64,000 bases of DNA from Streptomyces rapamycinicus NRRL 5491 (GCF_024298965.1 NZ_CP085193.1:5332001-5396000); one strand, 5' to 3'. Counted from the stretch's first letter, positions 1-16,062 are shown. Numbers and translations: made by a program. The notes: a model not told the origin generated them from the sequence alone.

Positions 1-1762
1 CGGGCCGGGTGTTCAGGTCGGCCAGGCGCAGCACCGGAACCCCTTCGGGTGCGGGCACGGACCCGTCCCCGGCCAGAACCGCCTTCGCCCCGGAGTCCGC
101 GAGCTGGTACGCGAGGCGGTGCGCGGGGTGGTCGGGGTCCAGGGGGAGGTAGACCGCGCCGGTGAGCCATACGCCGAGCACGGCCGCGGCCAGCGCGGCC
201 GAGCGTGGTGCGATCAGCGCGACCACATCGCCGTCGCCGATGCCGTGGTCGCGCAGCGCACTCCTGACGGCGAGGGCCGAGTCCCACAGCTCCCGGTAGG
301 TCCGGGGACCGTCCGCGTCCTCGACGGCCACCGCGTCCGGTGTCCTCGCGACGGTCCGCCGCACTCCGGCGAGCACGGAGGGCGCGGGCCGGTCCGGCGG
401 GGGCTGACCGGCGGCGTCGATCACGGCGTGGTCGCGTTCGCTCCAGGCCACGGCCCCGCCGAGGGGCTGCCCGGGGTCCTCGGCCAGGGACGACAGCAGC
501 ACCTCGTAGCGCCCCAGCAGCGCGGCGACCTCGTCACGCGTGAACACATCGTCGCTGTAGACGATGCGCAAGCGCAGTTCCTCGTCGGTCGACATGACGA
601 AGAACTCCAGGTCAAACTTGCTGTACGGGATCTCGACGACCATGGGGGCGGCGGCCAGGCCGCCGATCTCGAAGTCGGGCAGGCCCAGACCCGGCACGTA
701 GTTGAAGACGTGCCGGAAGAGGCTGTTGCGCCACGCGCCGCCCTCTCGGGCTACTTCGTTGTAGAGGCTGTCCACCGGCACGTCGGCGTGGGCGATGCCG
801 TCGAGGAAGACCCGCCCGGCCTTCAGGGCCAGTTCCCGGAAGCTGTCGTCGGGGTCCACCGTGAGCCGCAGGGGCACCACGTTGACGTGGTAGCCGATCG
901 CGCCGGGCGCGGAGCGGCCCCGTACATTCACCATCGTGCCCACGGCCAGGTCCGGCCCGGCCCCGTGCTGGGCGAGCAACAGACCGTAGGCGGCGAGCAG
1001 GACGACGGCCTCGGAGGTGTTCAGTTCGGTGCGCAGCCGGTCCACCGCCGCCCGGACCCGGCGGGGCACGGTGACGGTCAGCTGGCCACCGGCCAGGGTC
1101 GAACCGGCGGCCTCCTGCCTGCCGTAGGCCAGCTCGAGCCTGGAGGGATCGAAGCCCTGGAGCTGCCGGTGCCAGTAGCTGAGGCTCTCGGCGGTCGGCT
1201 CCGCCTCCCGCAACGCCGGCACCGGCTCCAGCAGAGCGGGGTCGGGCGGCCGGTTCGCGGCGAGCGCGGTGTACACCTCGACCAGCTCGCCGAGGAGGAT
1301 GCCCGCGGAGATGGTGTCGAAGACCAGGTGGTGCAGGACCAGGCAGACGATGTCCTCACCGTCGCCCGGCAGGTGCCCGACGCGCGTCAGCGGCCGGCCG
1401 TCGAAGGTGAACGGCATGGCCACGAAGGAGGTCAGCGCCTGCTCGGGATCGCCCGAGGCCGGTACGGTGAGCACCTCCGCACCGGCCTCATCGACGTCGA
1501 GGACGACCTTGGTCAGCCCCGTGTCGCCGGCGTGGAACACGGTGCGCAGCGTCTCGTGGCGTCGCACGAGCAGCGTCACGGACGCCCGCAGGATGGACCG
1601 GTCCAGGCCGCCGCGCACCCTGAAGGTGAAGGACAGGTTGTTCACGGCGGCGCCGGGGACCAGCCGTTCCAGCAGCCACAGCGCCTCCTCCTTCCGGGTG
1701 ACCGGTTCCGGCCGCGGCGCCCTTCCGGTGCCGCTGGGGCCCGGGTCCGTCCGTGTCCGCAT
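1..1762 (-). CDS. Nonribosomal peptide synthetase, condensation plus adenylation (partial, runs off left edge)
   Basis: The visible 587 codons start at an ATG at 1762 preceded by a GAGAGGA ribosome site. Residues about 20-440 form a condensation domain: the catalytic HHxxxD motif reads HHLVFDT at residues 144-150, so the usual Gly after the Asp is Thr. From about residue 450 an adenylation domain begins (TYREL near 487, then the A2-like WLTGAVYLPLDP near 530); its substrate pocket lies beyond the edge. The protein opens directly with a C domain, so it should accept an acyl or peptidyl chain from another protein. It is the last visible gene of a minus-strand operon starting at 4850 and follows the hydrolase gene by 13 bp. 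The amino acid it activates cannot be read here. Assignment of the two domains is secure from their motifs; the product of the pathway is unknown. Confidence 0.9.
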   Translation of the reverse strand, partial: MRTRTDPGPSGTGRAPRPEPVTRKEEALWLLERLVPGAAVNNLSFTFRVRGGLDRSILRASVTLLVRRHETLRTVFHAGDTGLTKVVLDVDEAGAEVLTVPASGDPEQALTSFVAMPFTFDGRPLTRVGHLPGDGEDIVCLVLHHLVFDTISAGILLGELVEVYTALAANRPPDPALLEPVPALREAEPTAESLSYWHRQLQGFDPSRLELAYGRQEAAGSTLAGGQLTVTVPRRVRAAVDRLRTELNTSEAVVLLAAYGLLLAQHGAGPDLAVGTMVNVRGRSAPGAIGYHVNVVPLRLTVDPDDSFRELALKAGRVFLDGIAHADVPVDSLYNEVAREGGAWRNSLFRHVFNYVPGLGLPDFEIGGLAAAPMVVEIPYSKFDLEFFVMSTDEELRLRIVYSDDVFTRDEVAALLGRYEVLLSSLAEDPGQPLGGAVAWSERDHAVIDAAGQPPPDRPAPSVLAGVRRTVARTPDAVAVEDADGPRTYRELWDSALAVRSALRDHGIGDGDVVALIAPRSAALAAAVLGVWLTGAVYLPLDPDHPAHRLAYQLADSGAKAVLAGDGSVPAPEGVPVLRLADLNTRP

Positions 1763-1775
1763 CAGGTGTGTCCTC

Positions 1776-2588
1776 TCAACGGAGCAGATCCGCCACGGTC
1801 TTCGCCACGTCGGCGGACCGCAGCAGATCGGCATGGGCCAGGTCGAAGCGGATCTCGCGCGCCACCTTCGCCGGCCGCTCGGCCTCGGGCAGCAGGTTCA
1901 GCCCGTTGGTGGACGTGGTGGAGCTGATCGCCGTGGCACCGGGCCAGCCCTCCCGGGTGTCGATCCCGGCGGCGGCCACCAGATAGGTCATGAACGCGGT
2001 GACCGTCGCGGTGAACTCCGCACGGCGGACCTCGTCGAGACCCGCCCGGTCGAAGGCGACCCCGGCCCATTCGCCGAACACGCCCAGCAGCTGGTCCCGC
2101 AGGCGTCCCAGGTCCGTGGCACCGTCGCTGACGCGCTGGCCCGCCTGCTGGGCCTCGGCCACCTCCTCGGGCCGCAGCACCACCCCCAGCCCCTCGATCA
2201 CCTTGTGGAACTGCCAGTAGACGGTGACCGCGTTCGGCGACTCGGGGTCGAACAGGATGACCCGCGGCGCCTCGGGCTGTTCGGCGGTGATCCGGTCGGC
2301 GAGGGCCGCCGCGTAGACGCTGCCCGCGCAGAAGCCGAACACGGCCCGCACGGGGAGGCCGCCCGTGCGGACGTCCGCGTGCCATCGGTCCAGATAGCCG
2401 TCCGCGGTCAGCGCCGTCTCGTTCCCCGTGCCCGGGGGCACGGACTCCCAGAGCGCGTAGTCGATGTCGAGCTGCGGGGCCAGCTCGGGGAAACCGGCCT
2501 CCGGCCGGCCGGTGAAGGGGTAGTCGATGGCCAGGACGAGGCCGTCGGCCCCCTCCTTGAGCGTTCGCCAGCTGTTGGTTGCCGCCAT
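1776..2588 (-). CDS. Thioesterase-like alpha/beta hydrolase with Cys nucleophile
   Basis: A 270-residue protein with an ATG start at 2588 and a CGGGAG site upstream. The nucleophile elbow GFCAGS sits at residues 85-90, in the place where NRPS/PKS thioesterases have GxSxG, so the predicted nucleophile is Cys87. Plausible partners are Asp114 (ILFDPES) and His252 (DLAHADLL). Length and layout fit an external type II or stand-alone release thioesterase of an assembly line. It lies directly upstream of the NRPS gene in the same operon, which supports a role in chain release, cyclisation or editing. Cys-type thioesterases are known but uncommon (for example in beta-lactone release). It could also be an acyltransferase of the same fold. 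The fold assignment is good; the reaction is inferred. Confidence 0.7.
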   Translation of the reverse strand: MAATNSWRTLKEGADGLVLAIDYPFTGRPEAGFPELAPQLDIDYALWESVPPGTGNETALTADGYLDRWHADVRTGGLPVRAVFGFCAGSVYAAALADRITAEQPEAPRVILFDPESPNAVTVYWQFHKVIEGLGVVLRPEEVAEAQQAGQRVSDGATDLGRLRDQLLGVFGEWAGVAFDRAGLDEVRRAEFTATVTAFMTYLVAAAGIDTREGWPGATAISSTTSTNGLNLLPEAERPAKVAREIRFDLAHADLLRSADVAKTVADLLR

Positions 2589-2631
2589 GAGGCACTCCCG
2601 AGCCGAAGGTCAGTGGAAGGCGGAGATCGGA

Positions 2632-3225
2632 TCAGTAGAGGGAGGACGGGCCCTCGCCCAGCCGGAAGCTGGCCTGCTGTAGCCGGCCGAAGACATTGCC
2701 GAACAGACCGGGGATGATCGACTTGTCGCCGGGGGCGTCCAGCATGCCCGGCAGGGCGAAGATGCCCGCGTGCTCGGAGGTGACCCCTTTGCGGAAGGCC
2801 AGCCGCACATGCGCGGTGACCGACTCGACCTCCGGCAGCGGGACCGTACCGTCGGGCTTGCTGAGGATCCCGCCGTCGGGCCCGCTGAGCCGGCAGGCGA
2901 TGTGGACGCCGCCCTCGGCGGGGAACTGCGGGTCCCAGCAGTTCGCGGGGTCCTGCTCCTGCCAATCGGCGCGGCTGACCTTGTAGAAGAGCTTGAAGTC
3001 CTCCCGGCGCAGATCGTCCCGGTCCGAGAACCAGATGACCAGGTTGAGCCCGGTGTCCGGGTAGGCGAAACGGCCCCGGTTCGTGTAGAAGACCGAGAAT
3101 TCGATCGTCTCACCCGGGGTGATCACCGCCGGTACGCCGATGAAATCCGCGACGATGTCGTCATTGACCCGGAAACCCTTGTACTCACGGTAGACCGGCC
3201 CGTCGGTGGAAACCGTGGACGTCAT
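2632..3225 (-). CDS. Unrecognised 197-residue protein of the biosynthetic cluster
   Basis: ATG at 3225, with AGGA about ten bases upstream; an in-frame extension far upstream exists but runs through the monooxygenase gene and is not used. I do not recognise a family. There is no signal peptide, membrane segment or obvious metal motif. The protein is rich in alternating hydrophobic/polar stretches and Gly-Pro turns (for example PGETIEFSVFYTNRG near residue 38), which suggests a beta-sandwich. Trp, Tyr and Phe are frequent. It sits between the FAD monooxygenase and the Cys hydrolase in one minus-strand operon (spacings 92 and 43 bp), so a role in the same pathway is likely, as an enzyme, binding protein or scaffold; none of these can be chosen from the sequence. 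Confidence 0.75.
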   Translation of the reverse strand: MTSTVSTDGPVYREYKGFRVNDDIVADFIGVPAVITPGETIEFSVFYTNRGRFAYPDTGLNLVIWFSDRDDLRREDFKLFYKVSRADWQEQDPANCWDPQFPAEGGVHIACRLSGPDGGILSKPDGTVPLPEVESVTAHVRLAFRKGVTSEHAGIFALPGMLDAPGDKSIIPGLFGNVFGRLQQASFRLGEGPSSLY

Positions 3226-3317
3226 TTTCCATGTCCTTTCGGAAGGCGGGGAATTGCGGAACGAATACGGTGGGATCGTGGTCGGGGTATTCCTCGTGGT
3301 CTGCCGCCGGGCGTGCC

Positions 3318-4850
3318 TCAGCGCGGTGCGCCGAACCACCGGCCCAGCGCTTCGGCCAGCCGCTCGCGGTCGTCGGCCCAGCACACATGGCCGTCCGGCC
3401 GCACCAGCACCTGCCGGGCACCGATGTCCTCGGCCGTGGTCGCCGCCCGGATGTCCACCCGGTGCGCCCACGCGCCGACGACGTCCTCGTCCGCCGGGGC
3501 CCCCGAGAGGTCGAGGAAGACCCCACGGCCGCCGCCCAGCAGCCGGTGGGCGGGCAGCGGCCCGTCCGCGGTGCGCAGGTCGAGGTCCGGCAGCCGGCGG
3601 CCGACGAGGGGGTGCGCGTCGACGGGCGCGGGGTGGCGCAGTCCGAGGCCGGAGACGACACCGGCGAGGTGCCGGTTGGTCTCGGGCAGGCCCAGCAGCT
3701 CGATCAGGACCTCCCGCAGCGGCGTCAGCTCCGGTCCGCCGTCCAGCAGCGAGAACTGGGCCCGTGCCTCCCTGAGCAGGACGGCCGCGGCGGGGTGCCG
3801 TTCGGTGTGGTACGTGTCCAGCAGACCGGCTGGGGCCCACCCGCCCACTTCGGCGGCCAGCTTCCAGCCCAGGTTGAACGCGTCCTGGAGACCGAGGTTC
3901 AGCCCCTGGCCGCCCAGCGGCACGATGATGTGCGCCGCGTCGCCGGCCAGCAGCACCCGGCCGTGCCGGTAGTGCTCCACCTGACGGCAGGCGTCGCTGA
4001 ACCGGGACGCCCAGCGGACCTCCTTCAGCTCGCTGTCCAGTCCGCAGGCCGTACGGATCGCCTCCCGGATCTCCGCCTCGGCGACCGGCTCCTCGCGCGG
4101 GACGCGCTGGACGGCCGGGCCGGAGAAGCTCAGCCGGTGGACGCCGTCCTCCAGTGCCCGCAGGGAGAACATCAGCCGGCCACCGGGCACCGGGACCACC
4201 CCGGCCATGCTGTTGCCCGGCAGCAGCCGCAGGTGGCGCTGGCGCTCGGGGTCCAGCTCCGCGTGCCACCGCTCGGGCGGACGGGCCAGGACCACATCGG
4301 CGGCGACGAACAGCTGGGTACCGTCCGTGCCGGGGAAGTCGGCGGCCAGCGCCTTCCGTACCGGGCTCCGGCCGCCGTCGCAGCCCACCAGGTAGCGCGC
4401 CCGGAACCGGCGCCCGCCCCCGGCCGTGCGCACCGTGGCGGTGACACCGTCGGGGTCCTGCTCCACGGCGGTCACCTCGTGGCCCCGGGACACCGTGACG
4501 CCGAGCTCGGCCAGGCGCCCCTCCAGCCGCTCCTCGACCCGGGTCTGCAGGACCCCGATCTGGTACGGGTGGCGGGTGCGCCACGGATGGCAGTCCAGCG
4601 GCACGGGCAGCGCCCCGAAGAAGCTGTGGGCCGGGGTGCCGAGCACGATCTGATGTTCCAGCAGGTCCGCCAGCAGCCCGCGGGCCTCCAGGATCTCCGA
4701 GGTACGAGGGTGCAGGTTGAGCGCCCGGGACTGCGTACTGCGGGCGCCGAGGGTCTCCAGGACCACGGGGCGGACGCCGGCCAGCGCGAGTTCCGCCGCC
4801 ACCATCAGCCCGGTGGCCCCCGCCCCCACCACGATCACGTCGGTGTCCAT
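3318..4850 (-). CDS. FAD-dependent aromatic hydroxylase (PHBH/RdmE-like group), first of two
   Basis: 510 residues from ATG 4850, with an AAGGAAG site five bases upstream. The class A flavoprotein monooxygenase signatures are all present: the Rossmann motif VGAGATGLMVAAEL near the N-terminus, the DG motif YLVGCDGGRSPVRKAL, and the GD motif LLAGDAAHIIVPLGGQGLN. A C-terminal thioredoxin-like extension ends RPDGHVCWADD..., as in polyketide hydroxylases. Such enzymes use NAD(P)H and oxygen to hydroxylate aromatic or enol substrates. It heads the operon running to the NRPS and is transcribed divergently from a second enzyme of the same family at 5181. Three 13-bp tandem repeats lie 48-86 bp before its start. 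The substrate is unknown. Confidence 0.9.
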   Translation of the reverse strand: MDTDVIVVGAGATGLMVAAELALAGVRPVVLETLGARSTQSRALNLHPRTSEILEARGLLADLLEHQIVLGTPAHSFFGALPVPLDCHPWRTRHPYQIGVLQTRVEERLEGRLAELGVTVSRGHEVTAVEQDPDGVTATVRTAGGGRRFRARYLVGCDGGRSPVRKALAADFPGTDGTQLFVAADVVLARPPERWHAELDPERQRHLRLLPGNSMAGVVPVPGGRLMFSLRALEDGVHRLSFSGPAVQRVPREEPVAEAEIREAIRTACGLDSELKEVRWASRFSDACRQVEHYRHGRVLLAGDAAHIIVPLGGQGLNLGLQDAFNLGWKLAAEVGGWAPAGLLDTYHTERHPAAAVLLREARAQFSLLDGGPELTPLREVLIELLGLPETNRHLAGVVSGLGLRHPAPVDAHPLVGRRLPDLDLRTADGPLPAHRLLGGGRGVFLDLSGAPADEDVVGAWAHRVDIRAATTAEDIGARQVLVRPDGHVCWADDRERLAEALGRWFGAPR

Positions 4851-4897
4851 ACGCTTCCTTGCTGCTCGTGAGTCGGCATGTCCGCGAATCGGCGCCC

Positions 4898-4936
4898 TGG
4901 TGAATCGCCCTGGTGAATCGCGCTGGCGAATCAACC
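4898..4936. repeat. Three tandem 13-bp repeats upstream of the cluster operon
   Basis: Units TGGTGAATCGCCC (4898), TGGTGAATCGCGC (4911) and TGGCGAATCAACC (4924) lie head to tail. They are in the 330-bp intergenic region (4851-5180) between the two divergent monooxygenase genes, 48-86 bp upstream of the minus-strand start. Direct repeats with near-helical spacing suggest an activator or repressor site, but no cognate regulator is visible in the window. Confidence 0.5.
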
Positions 4937-5100
4937 GCGCAACGCGAATTCCACGGCCCGTGTCAGGTAATTCACGGGGAATGAGAGATGCTTCGAGCGG
5001 CCCTTACGCTATGGACCGGGCGGGGTCCCGATCAACCCCCTACCGTTACCCTTACCGCCCCTAACTATCCGATCACCGGGGCGAGTTGAAGGACATCGTC

Positions 5101-5131
5101 TTGCCGTTTCACACCGGTGGAGAAATATAGT
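5101..5131 (+). promoter_or_regulatory. Candidate promoter for the plus-strand monooxygenase
   Basis: TTGCCG (5101-5106) and TATAGT (5126-5131) resemble -35 and -10 boxes, although the 19-bp spacing is one or two bases long. Transcription would start near 5138 and give a leader of about 43 bases to the ATG at 5181. This is inferred from sequence only. Confidence 0.4.
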
Positions 5132-5180
5132 GCTCGGCAGTATTGGCGGATATTCTCAGCGATGCGTCGAGGAGCCGATG

Positions 5181-6761
5181 ATGAGCACAGCACAGTCCAC
5201 GGACGTCGTGGTGGTCGGCAGCGGCCCCACCGGGCTCACACTGGCCCATGAACTCGCCCTCGCCGGTGTGCGCGTCATCGTGATCGACAAACTGGCCGAC
5301 CCCAATGAGCACTCCAAGGCCCTGGGCCTGCAGCCGCGCACGGTCGAGGTGCTCGACATGCGCGGACTGCTCGGCGCCGTGCTGGAACGCTCCCTGACCC
5401 AGGTGCCCGACGCCCACTTCGCCGGACTGCCGGTCGTGATGAACTACCTCGGCTGGGGCAGCCGCCACCCCTACGGCGTGATCATCCCGCAGGACCGGGT
5501 GGAAGGCGTGCTGGAGGAGACGCTGGCCGCCCGTTACGGCATCGAGGTGCGCCGCTCCCACGAACTGGTGGACCTCGAGCAGGACGCCGATGGGGTCACC
5601 TCCACGGTGGCCACCCCGGACGGTGCCGTCCGGCTGCGCTCCCGCTATGTGGTCGGATGCGACGGCAGCCGCAGCGCCGTGCGCAAACGGCTGGGCGTGG
5701 CCTTCCCCGGCACCAGGACCGCCTTCTCCGGCGTGGTCGCCGATGTGACCCTGAAGAAGGGCGCCGACGCGCTGGGCGAACGCCCCAAGTCCATCCGGGA
5801 CCTGCTGGGCGTGGACAAGGCGCACCAGGACCGGATGACCTGGCCCCTGGTCCCGCTGCAGAACGGGCTCTACCGCGTGGTGTGGGGGATCTACGGGCGC
5901 GGCGAGACCGACGCGGACCAGCCGGTGACCGCGGCCGAGGTCCGTGACTCGGTGCGGCTGCGGTACGGCGACGCGGTGGAGGTCGACGAGATCCGCTGGC
6001 TCTCCCGGTTCACCGACTCCGCCTACCAGGCCGAGCACTACCGGCGGGGCCGGGTGCTGCTGGCCGGCGACGCCGCCCATGTGCATCTGCCCGCCGCCGG
6101 ACAGGGCCTCAACCTCGGTGTGCAGGACGCCATGAACCTGGGCTGGAAACTCGCCGCCGAGGTGGCCGGCTGGGCCCCGGCCGGCCTGCTGGACAGCTAC
6201 CACGGCGAACGGCACCCCATCGGGGAGAGCGTCGTGGAGAACACCCGCGCCCAGGCCGTGCTGACCAACCCGTCCGAGGAGTACGACGGACTGCGCGCGA
6301 TCTTCGTCCGGCTGCTGCGGATGGGACCGGTCAGCCACTACCTCGCCGGGATGGTCTCCGGTCTCGACATCCGCTACCCGATGCCCGGAGGCGGCACGGA
6401 CGAGCTGACCGGTGCCCGGATGCCGGACCCCGACCTCTCGGTGGACGGCGCCGAACGGCCGATGAGCACGCTGCTCCGGTCCGGCCGGGGCCTGCTGCTC
6501 ACCACCGACGCCACCCGGCGGTGGGCCACGCAGGCCACCGCATGGACGGGCCGCGTCGACGCGGTGACCGCCGCCGCGTTGCCGGACGTCCCGGCCGACG
6601 CGGTCCTCGTACGCCCCGACGGCTATGTGTGCTGGGCGGCCGCGGCCTCCGACGACACCGCGCCGGAGCGCCTGACGGATGCCCTGGAGACCTGGTTCGG
6701 CGCGCCGGGGCCGACGCCGCCGCAGCCCGAGGCCGCCCCGGAAGCCGCCGTCTCCCACTGA
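5181..6761 (+). CDS. FAD-dependent aromatic hydroxylase, second of two
   Basis: 526 residues. Two adjacent ATGs (5178 and 5181) are possible; GAGGAG at 5169-5174 is better spaced for 5181. Motifs: VVGSGPTGLTLAHELAL at the N-terminus, the DG motif VVGCDGSRSAVRKRL, and the GD motif LLAGDAAHVHLPAAGQGLN. A thioredoxin-like C-terminal part includes RPDGYVCWAAA. It is clearly homologous to the divergent gene at 3318-4850, with the same domain order and similar length, so the pair probably arose by duplication and acts at different positions of one substrate. It ends about 100 bp from the rpoC stop, on the opposite strand, with the rpoC terminator between them. Confidence 0.9.
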   Translation: MSTAQSTDVVVVGSGPTGLTLAHELALAGVRVIVIDKLADPNEHSKALGLQPRTVEVLDMRGLLGAVLERSLTQVPDAHFAGLPVVMNYLGWGSRHPYGVIIPQDRVEGVLEETLAARYGIEVRRSHELVDLEQDADGVTSTVATPDGAVRLRSRYVVGCDGSRSAVRKRLGVAFPGTRTAFSGVVADVTLKKGADALGERPKSIRDLLGVDKAHQDRMTWPLVPLQNGLYRVVWGIYGRGETDADQPVTAAEVRDSVRLRYGDAVEVDEIRWLSRFTDSAYQAEHYRRGRVLLAGDAAHVHLPAAGQGLNLGVQDAMNLGWKLAAEVAGWAPAGLLDSYHGERHPIGESVVENTRAQAVLTNPSEEYDGLRAIFVRLLRMGPVSHYLAGMVSGLDIRYPMPGGGTDELTGARMPDPDLSVDGAERPMSTLLRSGRGLLLTTDATRRWATQATAWTGRVDAVTAAALPDVPADAVLVRPDGYVCWAAAASDDTAPERLTDALETWFGAPGPTPPQPEAAPEAAVSH

Positions 6762-6814
6762 GGCCCCGCCCCACGACCGTCCCGCGCGAGAGCCGGAAAC
6801 CGCCGGAAACGCCG

Positions 6815-6848
6815 CAGGGCGGCCACCCCGCGAAGGGTGACCGCCCTG
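6815..6848 (-). terminator. Terminator hairpin after rpoC
   Basis: A 14-bp stem with one G-U type mismatch and a short loop, 16 bp past the rpoC stop. There is no U-tract, as is common in Streptomyces. It closely resembles the hairpin after rplL (14846-14876). It lies between converging genes and could also stop the monooxygenase transcript. Confidence 0.75.
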
Positions 6849-6863
6849 TGAGCGATACCAGCC

Positions 6864-10763
<3,900 letters not shown>

Positions 10764-10863
10764 TTGTCGTCAATCCCTCTTTCAGGGTCGTGTCTTCGGG
10801 TCTGACTGGGGGTCCGGGGAGAGGCCGGGGCAGTCGCGGTACGAACCGCCCCGGCCAGACCCG

Positions 10864-14346
<3,483 letters not shown>

Positions 14347-14507
14347 GAGGGGGTCCTTCCGAGGGCTCGGACTCACTACGCGCGTACCGGTCCCACCGAG
14401 AGCCCATGGATGAAATCCCTGGTCAGGGAGTCTTCATCGGTAGTGCTCGAAGGTAGGTATGCCCCTGGTGACGGGCAGGGAGCAGCTAACAGGCAGCGCA
14501 AAGGGTC

Positions 14508-14536
14508 AGTGTAGCCACTTGGCACACTGATGTCCA
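14508..14536 (-). promoter_or_regulatory. Candidate rpoB promoter
   Basis: On the minus strand, TGGACA (14536-14531), a 17-bp spacer and TACACT (14513-14508) match a vegetative promoter well. The start point would be near 14500, leaving a 5' leader of about 155 bases before the TTG start. It lies in the 608-bp gap between rplL and rpoB (14347-14954), where I see no gene. Streptomyces rpoBC is known to have its own promoter in this gap. Confidence 0.5.
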
Positions 14537-14845
14537 GCGCCGAGTTTCTGAGACCGGCAGTGCCAATCTCTCCCTCCGGTGAGGGGGCCCGCCCCTCGTT
14601 GTCTTCTCACGCCCTATCGGCAGCCCGCGCTGTCGATGCGCATATCGATACTGCCCGCTTCGCCGACGATCCATGCCTCGGACTTTTGGATCGGTGTGAC
14701 GTCGCGTCCTGAGAATTGCGCGCTGCGTGCCGTTCGTCAAGGCCCCCCACTCCGGCGAGATCGTCACAGGGCGTGGCGGCGGGCAACGAAGATCACCCTA
14801 CCTCCACAAACCCATAAGGCAATGTAACCGTCACGGGAACGCCGA

Positions 14846-14876
14846 AGGGCGACCACCCGAACGGGTGATCGCCCCT
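14846..14876 (-). terminator. Hairpin between rplL and rpoB (partial terminator or attenuator)
   Basis: A 13-bp stem with a GAAC/GTTC loop, 79 bp past the rplL stop. In many bacteria a partial terminator here sets the ratio of L7/L12 to RNA polymerase. The stem resembles the one after rpoC. Confidence 0.65.
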
Positions 14877-14954
14877 GGCTTGGAACCGGGCCGCGCCGCC
14901 GGACGTCCTACCGGCGTGTGGCGGCGGGCCGCGAGGTCATCCGACCTCGAGGGG

Positions 14955-15344
14955 TCACTTGACCTCGACGGAGGCGCCGGCGCCCTTGAGGGACTCGGCG
15001 GCCTTCTCGGCCTGCTCCTTGTTGACCTTCTCGAGGACCGGCTTCGGGGTGCCGTCGACGAGGTCCTTGGCCTCCTTCAGACCCAGGGAGGTCAGTTCAC
15101 GCACGACCTTGATGACCTGGATCTTCTTGTCGCCGGCGCCGGTGAGGACGACGTCGAACTCGTCCTGCTCCTCCTCGGCCGGGGCAGCGGCGCCCGGGGC
15201 ACCCGGGGCGGCGGCGACCACGGCGGCCGGGGCGGCGGCGGTGACGTCGAACTTCTCCTCGAAGGCCTTCACGAACTCGGAGAGCTCGATGAGGGTCATC
15301 TCCTCGAACTGCGCGAGCAGGTCGTCCTGGCTGAGCTTCGCCAT
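14955..15344 (-). CDS. rplL: Ribosomal protein L7/L12
   Basis: 129 residues from ATG 15344. It has an N-terminal dimerisation helix region ([21 protein letters not shown], continuous), an Ala/Pro/Gly-rich hinge around residues 38-60, and the C-terminal factor-binding domain ([23 protein letters not shown] region). It forms the multimeric stalk on L10 that recruits elongation factors. It is co-directional with rplJ, 84 bp downstream of it, and followed by the rplL-rpoB hairpin. Length and sequence are normal for Streptomyces. Confidence 0.98.
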   Translation of the reverse strand: MAKLSQDDLLAQFEEMTLIELSEFVKAFEEKFDVTAAAPAAVVAAAPGAPGAAAPAEEEQDEFDVVLTGAGDKKIQVIKVVRELTSLGLKEAKDLVDGTPKPVLEKVNKEQAEKAAESLKGAGASVEVK

Positions 15345-15428
15345 GGTGGCGGTCCTTCCACTAATTCGGCAGGTGGTGCCGGATGTACATGTCGGCGGGC
15401 TTCCGGGCCCGCTGCGACCGGGGCCTGA

Positions 15429-15992
15429 CTACTCGGCGGCCTCGGCCTCGGCGGGAGCCGGGGTGTCGGCACCGCCCTGCTCGGCCTGCTTCTGCCGGAG
15501 CGCCTCGGCGGTCCGGACGAACTTCGACAGCGGGGCCTGGAAGAGCGCGGCAGCCTGGGACTGCTTGGCCTTCATCGCACCCGCCAGCTTGGCGAGCAGC
15601 ACCTCACGGGACTCGAGGTCCGCGAGCTTCTTGATCTCGTCGGCGGACAGCGCCTTGCCGTCAAGGACACCGCCCTTGATCACGAGAGCGGGGTTGTCCT
15701 TGGCGAAGTCACGGAGACCCTTCGCCGCCTCGACCGGGTCACCGGTCACGAAGGCGACGGCCGACGAACCCGAGAACAGGTCGTCGAGCTGGTTGATCCC
15801 GGCCTCGTTGGCCGCGATCTTGGTCAGCGTGTTCTTCACCACACGGTACTGAGCGTTCTCACCGAGCGAACGGCGCAGCTCCTTCAGCTGCGCAACGGTG
15901 AGACCGGTGTACGCGGTCACAACGGCCGCGTTCGCGTTGCGGAACTTCTCCCGCATCTCGTCGACGGCTGCGACCTTGTCAGGACTCGCCAT
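15429..15992 (-). CDS. rplJ: Ribosomal protein L10
   Basis: 187 residues from ATG 15992. A longer frame reaching 16130 runs through the probable regulatory leader and is not used. It has the conserved N-terminal [12 protein letters not shown]... RNA-binding part, and a C-terminal Glu/Ala-rich end that anchors L7/L12 dimers. L10 forms the base of the ribosomal stalk and, with L12, commonly represses its own mRNA by binding the leader. The gene begins the rplJL unit, separated from the upstream lipoprotein gene by 275 bp. Confidence 0.98.
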   Translation of the reverse strand: MASPDKVAAVDEMREKFRNANAAVVTAYTGLTVAQLKELRRSLGENAQYRVVKNTLTKIAANEAGINQLDDLFSGSSAVAFVTGDPVEAAKGLRDFAKDNPALVIKGGVLDGKALSADEIKKLADLESREVLLAKLAGAMKAKQSQAAALFQAPLSKFVRTAEALRQKQAEQGGADTPAPAEAEAAE

Positions 15993-16062
15993 GAGCCTCG
16001 GCCTCCTTCCGGGTGATGAGGACCGCTTCGGTCTGAAGGAAGGAGACTGGACTAATGCGAAA

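Noticed and set aside
3318..4584. Extension of the 197-residue protein into a 650-residue protein
   Set aside because: The upstream part overlaps the FAD monooxygenase in another frame and has shadow-type composition; the ATG at 3225 has a ribosome site.
14347..14376. The longer RpoB start (ten extra residues)
   Set aside because: The TTG at 14346 has a well-spaced GGAAGGA and gives the family N-terminus; the extension has neither.
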